From Paraburkholderia sp. BL23I1N1 (GTDB lineage: Bacteria > Pseudomonadota > Gammaproteobacteria > Burkholderiales > Burkholderiaceae), in the NCBI RefSeq assembly GCF_003610295.1, contig NZ_RAPV01000001.1, forward strand, positions 2,914,001 through 2,978,000: DNA of 64,000 nucleotides, given 5' to 3'. The notes beneath the pieces were generated by a model. That model was not told where the DNA came from. It did no database searches and was given only the letters and a program-made list of their open reading frames with translations. The position numbers and the translations under genes are program-made. Within the stretch, counting starts at the first letter, position 1. Every line of letters starts with the position of its first letter. Shown piece by piece: positions 48,089-57,589 of this stretch.

Positions 48089-50302
48089 CTACCCGGCAAT
48101 GCGCCACGCCTCCGCAATTCGCGCGGCCAAGCCCGAGTCACGCTGAGTCGGCGTCTCAATGGCCTGCGCCAGCACGGCGCGCGCGCCGATCACCTCCACC
48201 CGCTCGCGCGCGCGGGTAATTGCCGTGTACACGAGTTCGCGCGACAACACGCGGCTGAACACCGACGGCAGCATCAACACCGCATGCTGGAATTCCGAGC
48301 CCTGCGACTTATGAACGGTGAGCGCGAATGCCGTATCGTGCGGCGGCAGCGCCGCAGGCGATACGGCTCGCAGACCGCCGTCACCGGTACGGAAATACAC
48401 ACGCAACGCGCCGCCCGCGCCCGGCAGCGCAATACCGATGTCGCCGTTGAACAGACCGAGCGCGTAATCGTTGCGCGTGACCATCACGGGGCGTCCGGCG
48501 AACCACTGTGCGCCCACCGCCAGTGTCACGCCTGCAGCGCGCCTCACCTGCGCCGCCATTGCAGCATTCACCTGATCGACGCCACGTGGCCCCGAACGCG
48601 TTGCGCACAGAATTCGAAAACGGTTCAGCGCGTCGAAGAGCGGCAAGGGGTCCGGTGTATCGGCGGCTAGCGCTTCGGCAAGCGCCTCCGCGTACGCCGC
48701 AAAACCTGCGGCGAGCCGCGTGACGGTGCGCTCGGCAAGCGTCGCGTGCGTGTCTTCGTACAGCGCCGCGGCGCAAGGTTCGGCAGGGTCGACGCGCAGG
48801 ACGTCGAGCGCCACACCGGCCGCGCCGTTGCGAATTGCCAGCGACAAACGGCCGATCGGCGATTCGAGGCCGAATCGATAGTTACGCTCAAGCCAGACCA
48901 CGCAGTCGGCGAGCGGGTTTTGAGCCGGTGAAGGCGAGCTTGATGCAGATGCTGGTGCCGCTGCCAGTGCCGATCGCGAAGACGAAGCCAATGGCGATGG
49001 CAACGGCGGCAATGCCGCTCCTTCACTCGCCGCCGGAATCGCAAAAAGATCGTCGCCAGGTATTCCACCGAAGGCGCCGTGCGCATCAGCATCGTCGAAC
49101 AAGTCGTCAGGCGGTGTATCGAAATCGTCCGGCGCACCCGCATGCGCGAAAAAATCGTCATGCGCTTCGTCGAAGCCGCTCGATGCGTTTGGCAGCGCTT
49201 GCGACAACCGCGCCGCTTGAATGCCAAGCGCCTCAGCGATCCGCTGCAGTCCGTCTTGCGTAAAAGCAGGCCGCGCACTGAGCTCGGCGAACACTGCACC
49301 CGCCTCGACCGCGGCCAGTTGGTCCTTGTCACCCAGCATCACGAGACGCGTCTGCGGTGCAATGGCATCGAGCAGATGCGCCGCCATCGCGACGTCGATC
49401 ATCGACGCCTCGTCGATCACGACGACGTCGTAAGGCAGTGGATTATCGCGATGATGCCGGAACCGCCCGCCCGGCCCGGAACCGAGCAGCCGATGCAAGG
49501 TGTACGACGTCTGCGGCAAGCGCGCGGCGAGTTCGGGCGGCAATTCGCCGGCACGTGCAAGCAAGGCTTCCTGCATTCGTTGCGCGGCCTTGCCGGTGGG
49601 CGCCGCCAATGCGATTCGCAGATCGGCGCGGGCATCCAGCAAACAGGCAAGCACGCCGACCACCGTAGTCGTCTTGCCCGTGCCCGGGCCACCACTGACG
49701 ATAGTCAACCGACCGGACAGCGCCATGACTGCGGCGACTCGTTGCCAGTCGACCTCGTCATCCTGCGGAGGGCCGAAGTAGCGCAGCAGACGTTCATGGA
49801 GCGTTTGGGCCGCGGCGTCGGCACCCGCCGCATCCTGCGCACGCTCGCGAGCCCCTACATCCTCCACCTGCCCGCCGCCCGCATGCATCACCAGCGAGCG
49901 CGCGAGACGCCGCTCGTAGTCGTAGTAGCGCGCCAGATACAGTCGCCCTTGCCTGTCGATCACCAGCGGCCGCAGCGCCGCCGCGCTTTGCGAACCGTCG
50001 CTGGCCATGCCGCTTGCAAACAACGCCGCGCGCACCTCCGCGCTCGACGCATCGAAGCGTCGCGCCAGCACGGCAAGCGGCAGGCACACGTGCCCTTCGG
50101 CGGTGGCGCGGCTCGCGGCGAAGGCGGCCCGCGCCGCCCACTTCACCGCCTCGCCCGAGGCCCCGCCCCGCCGCGCCAACGTGCCAATGCGCCGCGCGAA
50201 CCCCTCAGCAAGCGCGGTGCTGAAATCGGCCGGCGCGGGTAAATTCACGCCGATGTCGTCGAGCTCCGGCGGCGCGGAGGAATTCTGCTCGCACGCGCTC
50301 AT
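48089..50302 (-). CDS. recD: Exodeoxyribonuclease V alpha subunit RecD
   Basis: 5'-3' helicase of the RecBCD nuclease. 737 aa from ATG 50302, which overlaps the recB stop (ATGA). Walker A SGGPGTGKTTTVVGVLA at about 203, DVVVIDEASMIDVAMAAHLL, and motif VI LTVHKSQGSEFQHAVLMLP with VYTAITRARERVE. An unusual insertion of about 95 residues (365-460), acidic then Ser/Ala/Pro-rich (DDFFAHAGAPDDFDTPPDDLF ... SSSPSPAQ), breaks the helicase domain before CVVWLERNYRF. It makes the protein about 130 residues longer than the 608-residue E. coli RecD. Confidence 0.95.
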   Translation of the reverse strand: MSACEQNSSAPPELDDIGVNLPAPADFSTALAEGFARRIGTLARRGGASGEAVKWAARAAFAASRATAEGHVCLPLAVLARRFDASSAEVRAALFASGMASDGSQSAAALRPLVIDRQGRLYLARYYDYERRLARSLVMHAGGGQVEDVGARERAQDAAGADAAAQTLHERLLRYFGPPQDDEVDWQRVAAVMALSGRLTIVSGGPGTGKTTTVVGVLACLLDARADLRIALAAPTGKAAQRMQEALLARAGELPPELAARLPQTSYTLHRLLGSGPGGRFRHHRDNPLPYDVVVIDEASMIDVAMAAHLLDAIAPQTRLVMLGDKDQLAAVEAGAVFAELSARPAFTQDGLQRIAEALGIQAARLSQALPNASSGFDEAHDDFFAHAGAPDDFDTPPDDLFDDADAHGAFGGIPGDDLFAIPAASEGAALPPLPSPLASSSRSALAAAPASASSSPSPAQNPLADCVVWLERNYRFGLESPIGRLSLAIRNGAAGVALDVLRVDPAEPCAAALYEDTHATLAERTVTRLAAGFAAYAEALAEALAADTPDPLPLFDALNRFRILCATRSGPRGVDQVNAAMAAQVRRAAGVTLAVGAQWFAGRPVMVTRNDYALGLFNGDIGIALPGAGGALRVYFRTGDGGLRAVSPAALPPHDTAFALTVHKSQGSEFQHAVLMLPSVFSRVLSRELVYTAITRARERVEVIGARAVLAQAIETPTQRDSGLAARIAEAWRIAG

Positions 50303-53300
50303 GCGACACCTCCAATCATTGCCGCGTCGATGAGCGCCACCAGTTCGAACGCGGGGCGTCGCATATGCACGCCCGCCGCCCCGTCGGCATCGCGCCACTG
50401 CGGGCGAACGCCCCGCACGAACAGATAGAGATAGCCGCCGATGTGCGTGTCGTAGGCATAATCGCGCACCCGCGTTTTCAGATAGCGATGCAGCGCCACC
50501 GTATAAAGCAGTGCCTGCAGGTGATAGGCGTGGCTCGCCATGGCCGCTTCGAGCGGCGCCGCGGCGTAGTCGGCGGCAGTGTCGCCCAGATGGTTCGACT
50601 TCCAGTCGACGATCCAGAAGCGGCCGTCGTGCTCGACGATCATGTCGATAAATCCTTTGACGAAACCACGCAACACGCCAGGTTCCAGCGCAACGTCGGG
50701 GTAGCCGTGTTCGATCAGCAGCGCGCGCAACGCCGGAAAATCAAGCGAAGGCGCGGCAAACAAAAACTCCAGTTCATTCAGGCGCCGCTGCGGATTTAGT
50801 CTCGCGAGCGCCATGCCGGGCACGAGCTCGGTGCTCACGACGTCAGCGATCAACTTATGCATCATGGCGGGCAAGCGCGCCGCGAGTTCAGGCACAGCCG
50901 GCGCCGGGCGTTCGCGCAAGGCGCCCCGGATTGCGTCCGGCCACGTCTGCGCATCAGTGAAATCCGCGAGTTCGAACATGCGGTGCAAACACTCGCCCGC
51001 CGCCGCGCCGCGTGGAAACGCGAGAATGTCGTCCTCGGCGTAGGACGGCGCTTGCGGTACCGGCACCAGCGCCGGCGCGAGCGCATCGGCAATTTCATCG
51101 TGATCGGGACGCACTTCTTCCGTCGGCGTACGCGCCTCCTCGGCTTTGCTGCCGACTGCAATCAAACCGCTGAAGCTCGCCATGCGCCACTGATCGCGCA
51201 ACGGCCGCCGGTTGGCGCGCGCCTGCATCCGCGCGCCGCTGTCCTGGAGGCTTTCAAGCGGCACACGGCGCTCCACTTTCGGCAACGCCTGCAACGTGAT
51301 CGGGCCGCCCGCCAACGCGCGCCATCGCTCGGACAAGGCGGCTTCGTCGGGTGGATCGGTAAGCCAATCGTCGAAGCTATGAGCGCCGCCACCCACCAGC
51401 CAGTTCAGCACGCTACGGCGCGACTCCTTGGTGGAGCGCGACGAAAGATACGTACCGGCAACCAGATAGCAGCGGTATACCGCGCGTGTCAGCGCCACGT
51501 AGACGAGCCGTGCCCGCTCCGCCGCCTGTTCGCGCGCCGCGTAACGTGACGCACGTTCAGCTTCGTCGTCATCGCAACCGTAGTGCAGCACCGCGCCGCC
51601 CGTTTCGTCGTGATACTCGCGTGCGTCGGGCAAGCCGGAGGATGGCGGCTCGCGCAGCGCACCGTCGTTCAGAAACGGACAGAACACGACCGCATATTCG
51701 AGCCCCTTCGATTTGTGGACGGTAACGATCTGAACGAGGTTGCGATCCGACTCGAGCCGCAACTGCGCGTCTTCGCCACCACCTTGCGTGCGTTGCGCGG
51801 CGAGCCAGCGCAAAGTCGGCGCAATGCCGGGTTGCGTGGCGGCACGCGCCTGCACGAGTTCGGCCAGATGATTCACGTTCGTCAGACGGCGCTCGCCGTC
51901 CGGTCCGGCCACCAGCCGTTGCGCAACGCGCAGCTCGCGCATCAGCGTGCGCCACATCAAGGCGAAGCCGCGCTCGTGCCATAGCGTGCGATAGCGTGAG
52001 AAACGTTCGACCCAGCCCATCGCGTCCGCGGCATGCGCGGGATCGTCGGCCGGCACCGGCGCGTCGGCGACCTGTTCGAGACGCCACAGCGCGGCGGCGT
52101 CGAGACCGAGCCAATCGGTCGCGAGCGCGGTGCGCAACCGGCGCAAATCGCCCGGCGTATCGACCGCGGCCAGCACGCGTTCGATCTGCTCGGCGTCGAG
52201 TGTCGCGAACACCGAGGCCTGCGCCAGTTCCACGCTGCCGACGCCCCACGACGCCAGCACGCGCTTGATCAGGCTGCCCTGCTTATGCGTTTGCACCAGC
52301 ACCGCGATATTGCCCGGCGCGAGCGGCGCGTCGCCGATCGTCACCGACCCTGCGCGCGCACCGCGCAGGAGCCGCACGATCTCGGCCGCACAGGCTTCGC
52401 TCGCCGCGCGCTGCGCGTCGCGTTTGGTCAGCGCGGCGTCGCCTTGCGGCAGGGTCCAGATGCGGAAGTCGCCCGCGCTTGCATCGGGTTCGACGAACGG
52501 CGGACGACGCCGCTCGCCCGCCCTCACTGGCTGATAGTCGAGACCATCGAGCACGAACGCCTGCGGGTTCGCTTCGAACAACCGGTTGCAGGCCTCGACG
52601 ATCGGCGCGGTAGAACGCTGATTGACCGCGAGCGTGTAGCACGCCGAAGCCGCCGCGCGCGCCGCCAGATAGGTATGCAGATCCGCCGCGCGGAAACTGT
52701 AGATCGCCTGCTTCGGATCGCCGACCAGAAACAGCGGGCCGTCCGGCGCGAAGATGCGGCTGAAGATCGCAAACTGCAACGGATCGGTATCCTGAAACTC
52801 GTCGATCAACGCGGCCGGATACCGCGTGCGCAAAGCATCGGCAAGCCAGGGGTTGGCCGCGAGCGCGCGATACAGGTTGGACAGCAGATCGTCGAAGGAC
52901 ACCACCCGGCGCGTGCGTTTGCGCGCCACCAGTTCGGCGGGCGCGTAGTCGAGCCAGGTTTCTATGAGCGCGAGCCAGCGCGCGCGTTGTGCGGCTTCGG
53001 CCGCGACCACGGCTGCGGCCAGCGCTTCGGCGTGCTCGAAGAACGGATGCTCGGGCGGCTCGAGCTTGACCTTGGTGGCTTTTTTCAGCGCGGAGGCCGT
53101 CAGCTTCAAGGCCGCCTTTGGCGGTGGCGCATGACAATCGCCCTGGGCGAAGTACTCGGTCCACGCGGCAATCGCTGCGCTCACAAGATCAGGCTTGTGC
53201 GAGGTCCTGCTCAGACGGTCTTGCGCTTCTGCAAGCAATCTCACGATCGTATCGCGCTCTGCCTGCCAGACTTCGCCAGCAGCATCGAAGCCCGCCTGCG

Positions 53301-53991
53301 GATCGGCGCCACTTCCTCCTGCATCGACCTTGCCCCAGCGTAGCTGAGCCAACGGCTTCTTCAACCGTCGCGCGAGTTGCTCGTCGAGCGACGCGGGACC
53401 GGCGCGTTTGGCCACCAGCCATGCAGCGAAAGCAGGATGGGCATAAGCCACCGGTTCCACTTGCTCACGCCAGAAATCGGCTGCCATTTCGAAACGCAAG
53501 GCGGCGTCGTCGGCTTCCATTTCGAAGGCGAACGGCATAGCCGCAGCGAACGGCGCCTCCTGCAGCGCACGCTGACAGAACGCGTGAATGGTGTGGATCG
53601 CGGCCTGGTCGAACGTGCGCAGCGCGCGGCGTACGACTTTCAACGCGGTCTCGCGATCGATGCCGCGCTCCGGCGCAAGGGTAGTTTCAAAGAGACGCCG
53701 GATGAACGGATCGCCGCCGTCGTCGTCCGTATCGATCGCCCGATCCAGTTCCGCGAGCCGGCCGCGAATCCGCTCGTGCAACTCCGCAGTCGCCGCCTTC
53801 GTAAACGTCACGACCAGAATCTGGTCGGCGTTCAGGTTCTTTTCGAGCAGCAGCCGCACGTACAACGCGCAGATGTTCCAGGTCTTGCCGGTTCCCGCCG
53901 ACGCCTCGATCTGATTGACGCCCTCGAGCGAACAGGCGAAGACGTCGAGCTCTTCTGCGACCAGCGCGTGGTTGTGAACAGCGCCGCTCAT
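50299..53991 (-). CDS. recB: Exodeoxyribonuclease V beta subunit RecB
   Basis: 3'-5' helicase and nuclease subunit, 1230 aa. Walker A IEASAGTGKTWNICALYVRLLLE, UvrD-type DEFQDTDPLQFAIF, and the C-terminal nuclease domain with GFVKGFIDMIVEHDGRFWIVDWKSNHLG in parts, keeping the metal-binding Asp and the catalytic DWK (Asp/Lys near residue 1127). ATG at 53991 overlaps the recC stop. Middle gene of recC-recB-recD. Confidence 0.97.
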   Translation of the reverse strand: MSGAVHNHALVAEELDVFACSLEGVNQIEASAGTGKTWNICALYVRLLLEKNLNADQILVVTFTKAATAELHERIRGRLAELDRAIDTDDDGGDPFIRRLFETTLAPERGIDRETALKVVRRALRTFDQAAIHTIHAFCQRALQEAPFAAAMPFAFEMEADDAALRFEMAADFWREQVEPVAYAHPAFAAWLVAKRAGPASLDEQLARRLKKPLAQLRWGKVDAGGSGADPQAGFDAAGEVWQAERDTIVRLLAEAQDRLSRTSHKPDLVSAAIAAWTEYFAQGDCHAPPPKAALKLTASALKKATKVKLEPPEHPFFEHAEALAAAVVAAEAAQRARWLALIETWLDYAPAELVARKRTRRVVSFDDLLSNLYRALAANPWLADALRTRYPAALIDEFQDTDPLQFAIFSRIFAPDGPLFLVGDPKQAIYSFRAADLHTYLAARAAASACYTLAVNQRSTAPIVEACNRLFEANPQAFVLDGLDYQPVRAGERRRPPFVEPDASAGDFRIWTLPQGDAALTKRDAQRAASEACAAEIVRLLRGARAGSVTIGDAPLAPGNIAVLVQTHKQGSLIKRVLASWGVGSVELAQASVFATLDAEQIERVLAAVDTPGDLRRLRTALATDWLGLDAAALWRLEQVADAPVPADDPAHAADAMGWVERFSRYRTLWHERGFALMWRTLMRELRVAQRLVAGPDGERRLTNVNHLAELVQARAATQPGIAPTLRWLAAQRTQGGGEDAQLRLESDRNLVQIVTVHKSKGLEYAVVFCPFLNDGALREPPSSGLPDAREYHDETGGAVLHYGCDDDEAERASRYAAREQAAERARLVYVALTRAVYRCYLVAGTYLSSRSTKESRRSVLNWLVGGGAHSFDDWLTDPPDEAALSERWRALAGGPITLQALPKVERRVPLESLQDSGARMQARANRRPLRDQWRMASFSGLIAVGSKAEEARTPTEEVRPDHDEIADALAPALVPVPQAPSYAEDDILAFPRGAAAGECLHRMFELADFTDAQTWPDAIRGALRERPAPAVPELAARLPAMMHKLIADVVSTELVPGMALARLNPQRRLNELEFLFAAPSLDFPALRALLIEHGYPDVALEPGVLRGFVKGFIDMIVEHDGRFWIVDWKSNHLGDTAADYAAAPLEAAMASHAYHLQALLYTVALHRYLKTRVRDYAYDTHIGGYLYLFVRGVRPQWRDADGAAGVHMRRPAFELVALIDAAMIGGVA

Positions 53992-56900
53992 GATGCGCTC
54001 CGCAGATGTTGGACGAGCGGTTTGAAGACAATCGAGGCAAGACTGCCGAACGGTTCGTCGAGCGAAAGCGGCGTGCCACGCAGCGCGATGCGCAAGGCGG
54101 GGTCGTCGGATTCGCCGCGCACACGGTCGTTGATCCACACGCCTTGCGCCGCGGAATCGCTCTCGCTGACCTTCACCCACGCGCTCTTCGGAAAAAAGCG
54201 CAGCGGCAGCATGCGCCCTGCCCTGAACAATGCGGCAAGCGGCGCCAGTTCGTCGAGCGGCGCGGCGACCGGCGTAAGTTCAAAGCTCTCGCCGCTACCA
54301 TGCCAGACCGTGCGGCGCGGGCCGTTCGGCTGTGCCGCGCAATAGACCAGATGGGCAAGCCACGCCGACAGATAGTCGCGCGCAGCCGGTTTGGCGTAGC
54401 GGAAAATCACTTGTCCTGTTTCGGTCAGCAAATTCAAGGTGCCGTGCAGCTGCAGCGGTGCTTCGGCCGCTTTGCGGAGCGCTGCGTCATGAGGGCCGAA
54501 CAGCGTATCGGCGATGTCGGCGCGATCGGGCCAGCGCGGCACGATATCGAGCACGAACGGCAAACGCTCGACGCCTGAAGCGACTTCGCGGCGCACGCTG
54601 TCGGCGAGTTGGCGCAGCGCGCCGAGTTCACGCGAGCGCCATACCGCGCCGGTTGCGCCACCCGGCAGTTCGGGACTGGCCGCGGCAACGCGGCGCACAC
54701 GCTCGAACATGCTGTCGTCGTCTTCGGTATCGCTATTCAACAGCACCGGCAGGAGTCGCTCCGCCAGCGTATCGCGACCGGCCCAATCGAGTTCGAACGG
54801 CTCGGTGTCGAGCAATTCGCCCTGCGCATCCGACAACACGATACCCAGGCGGTCGCGCAACAACGCACGCGACGGATGACGCCAGAAGCGCACGAATTCG
54901 TCGAATGCGACAGGGGCTGCATCTTCGGCGGGCAATGGCTGATCGAAGAACGGCGCGGCAGCCGGATGCTGCGGCGCGGCCAGCAAACTAGCCAGTTCCG
55001 CGCGATCCATGTCGTAAGTGAAGAGGCCTCGCTGCGAGGAAAAATAGTCCGACGCGAACGCCTGCAGCGGATGATCGATGATAAACGCGTGCCGTGCGGC
55101 TTCGATTTCCGCAGGACTCGCCCCTTCCCCCGCCGACACTTGCGCGAGGTGATCGAGCAATTCGTCGACCAGCGCGGCCGGCGGCAACGGTGCATTGTCG
55201 CGAATGCTGCGGCCCGTATAGGCGATGAACAGCCGGTCGCGCGCAGCCAGCAGCAAATCGAGGAACAGATTGCGTTCGTCGTCGCGGCGTTGCCGGTCGC
55301 CTGCCTTACCGAACGCGGCCATCAGGTCGAATTCGTCGGCGCGGGCGAGACTCGGCAATATGCCGTCGTCCATGCCGAGCAGGCAAACGATGCGATACGG
55401 CAACCCGCGCAAGCTGGTCAGCGACGAAAACGTCACGCTGCCCCAAGGCACGCCGCCGCGCGCCGGGTCGTCGAGCGCCTCGGTGAGCGCGCCGCGCACC
55501 ACGGCGGCCGGCAGCACCACGTCTTGCGCGCCCGCTTGCATCGCGTCACCCATCTTGTCGATGGCGTCGCGCACGGCTGCGAGCGAATCGGCAAACTCCA
55601 CGCCGCCGTCGAAACACTGCGCGAGCGTTTCGAGCAGCAGTTGCGTCCATTCGGCAGGGGTCTGCTCAACCTCGCAGCGCTGCGCGAAGGTTTCGATATC
55701 GTCGACGAAACGTGACAGGCGGCCGAGAAGTTCAGCGTCCGATCCATCGGCGCCTTCAACGGGCAGCCAGGCATCGACCGGCTCGCCGCCATCCGGCATC
55801 GCGTAGCCGAGGTACAGCCGGGTCAGCGCATCGGCGAACGTATGACGCGCGACAGGCACGTGCTCGCCGGTCGGCTCGCTCGGCACAAGGCCACGGCGCG
55901 CACCGGCTGCGGCGAGCCATTCCTGCGCGGCTTCAAGCGCGCTGGCATCGATTCCGTAACGCACGGCGATCGCATCGACCCGCAGCCATTCGATCAGATC
56001 CGGCGCACCCACGCTGCGCTCAGGCAACGCCAGCCAGTCCAGCAACAAACGCGCGACCGGATTGGCCTGCGAGGGCGGCAAGCCCGTGATCCGATACGGA
56101 ATGCGGCGCGTGTCGCCTGGGGGCGCGGTGCCGAACACCGCATCGATCAATGGCCCGGCGGCCGCGAGATCGGACACGGCAACCAGCACGTCGGAGGGCT
56201 GCAGATCGTCGAACTCGTCGAACCAGCCGAGCAGGTGGTCATGCAGCACTTCGAGCTGCCGCGACAGGCTGTGACACACATGGACTTCAATGCCGTTCTC
56301 GATCGGCAATTCGTCAGTGTCCGCGTCTGTTCCGATTTCCGCCCGCAGATCGAGGATGCCGTTCTGCACGGCGGCGAGCCAGCTCGGTTCCGGATTCTCG
56401 GTGAAGTCACCAGTCTCGCCGGACGCCGCGCTCTCGGTCAGTTCATGCAGCATATGCAGTTGCGCCTGAGTCTGGCGGCCCCACTCGGCCAGCAGCGGAT
56501 GACCCACCTCCTGATAATCGAGCTGGCCCGCGGCATCGAGCGCTTCGACGCGACCCGCGCTGACAACGTCGAACCAGAACTCGCGGCACGGGTTCATCAC
56601 ATACAGGCGCACATCGACCCAGCGCGACAGCGCGCGCAGCAACGCAACGTGCAGCGGCGGCATGGTCGGCAGTGCGAATACGCTGACGGCCTCGGGCCAC
56701 TGCGCGTTCGAGATGGCTTCCAGATCGAGCGTGCCGATTTCTTCGAGAAAGCGATAAGCGGGCGGCAAGGCAGCCGCGGGCGTTTGCGCGTTGCCCGCCA
56801 CTTCGGCAAGCACGGCGCGCCACAATGCCGCTTGCCAACGCTCGTCCTCACGCGCCGCCACGCTCGCGCCGACGAGACGTGGACCGTTGTCGTCCGCGGC

Positions 56901-57377
56901 GCCGCTCGCGAAGATCGAACCGCCCTTTTGCCATTGCAACAGCCATTCCGGGCGATAAGTCAGATAGTGGTCGAGCACGGTGGCCACGCGGCGCGCCAGT
57001 TCGTAGCGCATCGACGCGTCCGCCGCATCGAGATAAGTACGCAGACGCGGCGAGGCGTTCCAGGGCGATGCTTCGTCCGCCTCGCCCAGCAGCCGGTAGC
57101 AACGCCACACGAGCCGGTCCGGTGCGAATGGCGAATGCTTCGGCACCTCGATCACGCCGCCGATTTGCGCCCATAGCCACTGCGCGAGATAACCAAAGTT
57201 GACATTCGCGCAGATACCCTGGCGCGCCGCGATGTCGAGTTCGAGCCGCCGCCGCACCGCCGCGCTCGGGACGATCACGGGCTGCGCCGTCCAGGGATCG
57301 GACGGCGCTTGTGCCAGGTCGTCGAGCAGCGCGCCGACAAGGGTTTCGTAGCGGTTCGAGTAGAAAAGCTGGAGCAT
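53988..57377 (-). CDS. recC: Exodeoxyribonuclease V gamma subunit RecC
   Basis: Chi-recognition and strand-splitting subunit, 1129 aa. It starts LQLFYSNRYETLVGALLDDLAQ and has RecC landmarks VIVPSAAVRRRLELDIAARQGICANVNFGYLAQWLW in parts, FALPTMPPLHVALLRALSRW, and VTFSSLTSLRGLPYRIVCLLGMDDGILP. The helicase-like domain lacks P-loop motifs, as in RecC. The ATG at 57377 has GGAG 4 bases upstream; the 59-residue ORF extension is not needed. Divergent from the FUSC gene. Confidence 0.97.
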   Translation of the reverse strand: MLQLFYSNRYETLVGALLDDLAQAPSDPWTAQPVIVPSAAVRRRLELDIAARQGICANVNFGYLAQWLWAQIGGVIEVPKHSPFAPDRLVWRCYRLLGEADEASPWNASPRLRTYLDAADASMRYELARRVATVLDHYLTYRPEWLLQWQKGGSIFASGAADDNGPRLVGASVAAREDERWQAALWRAVLAEVAGNAQTPAAALPPAYRFLEEIGTLDLEAISNAQWPEAVSVFALPTMPPLHVALLRALSRWVDVRLYVMNPCREFWFDVVSAGRVEALDAAGQLDYQEVGHPLLAEWGRQTQAQLHMLHELTESAASGETGDFTENPEPSWLAAVQNGILDLRAEIGTDADTDELPIENGIEVHVCHSLSRQLEVLHDHLLGWFDEFDDLQPSDVLVAVSDLAAAGPLIDAVFGTAPPGDTRRIPYRITGLPPSQANPVARLLLDWLALPERSVGAPDLIEWLRVDAIAVRYGIDASALEAAQEWLAAAGARRGLVPSEPTGEHVPVARHTFADALTRLYLGYAMPDGGEPVDAWLPVEGADGSDAELLGRLSRFVDDIETFAQRCEVEQTPAEWTQLLLETLAQCFDGGVEFADSLAAVRDAIDKMGDAMQAGAQDVVLPAAVVRGALTEALDDPARGGVPWGSVTFSSLTSLRGLPYRIVCLLGMDDGILPSLARADEFDLMAAFGKAGDRQRRDDERNLFLDLLLAARDRLFIAYTGRSIRDNAPLPPAALVDELLDHLAQVSAGEGASPAEIEAARHAFIIDHPLQAFASDYFSSQRGLFTYDMDRAELASLLAAPQHPAAAPFFDQPLPAEDAAPVAFDEFVRFWRHPSRALLRDRLGIVLSDAQGELLDTEPFELDWAGRDTLAERLLPVLLNSDTEDDDSMFERVRRVAAASPELPGGATGAVWRSRELGALRQLADSVRREVASGVERLPFVLDIVPRWPDRADIADTLFGPHDAALRKAAEAPLQLHGTLNLLTETGQVIFRYAKPAARDYLSAWLAHLVYCAAQPNGPRRTVWHGSGESFELTPVAAPLDELAPLAALFRAGRMLPLRFFPKSAWVKVSESDSAAQGVWINDRVRGESDDPALRIALRGTPLSLDEPFGSLASIVFKPLVQHLRSAS

Positions 57378-57589
57378 GGATTCCGAAGAAACATGCGACG
57401 CGAGCGGAACGCCCGGGCCGCGACAGACATTGAAGCGACAGCATAACAAACGCGCTCCCACGGCAGAACCTGGCCGAATGGACGAGGTCAGATCAGGCAC
57501 AAAATCAGTTAGACTCGACGGCAGTTTGAGTCTGCCCCGGGTTGGCTCCTTCAACCGCGTTTTCTCAGTGAATGGAATTCAGGCAGTCG

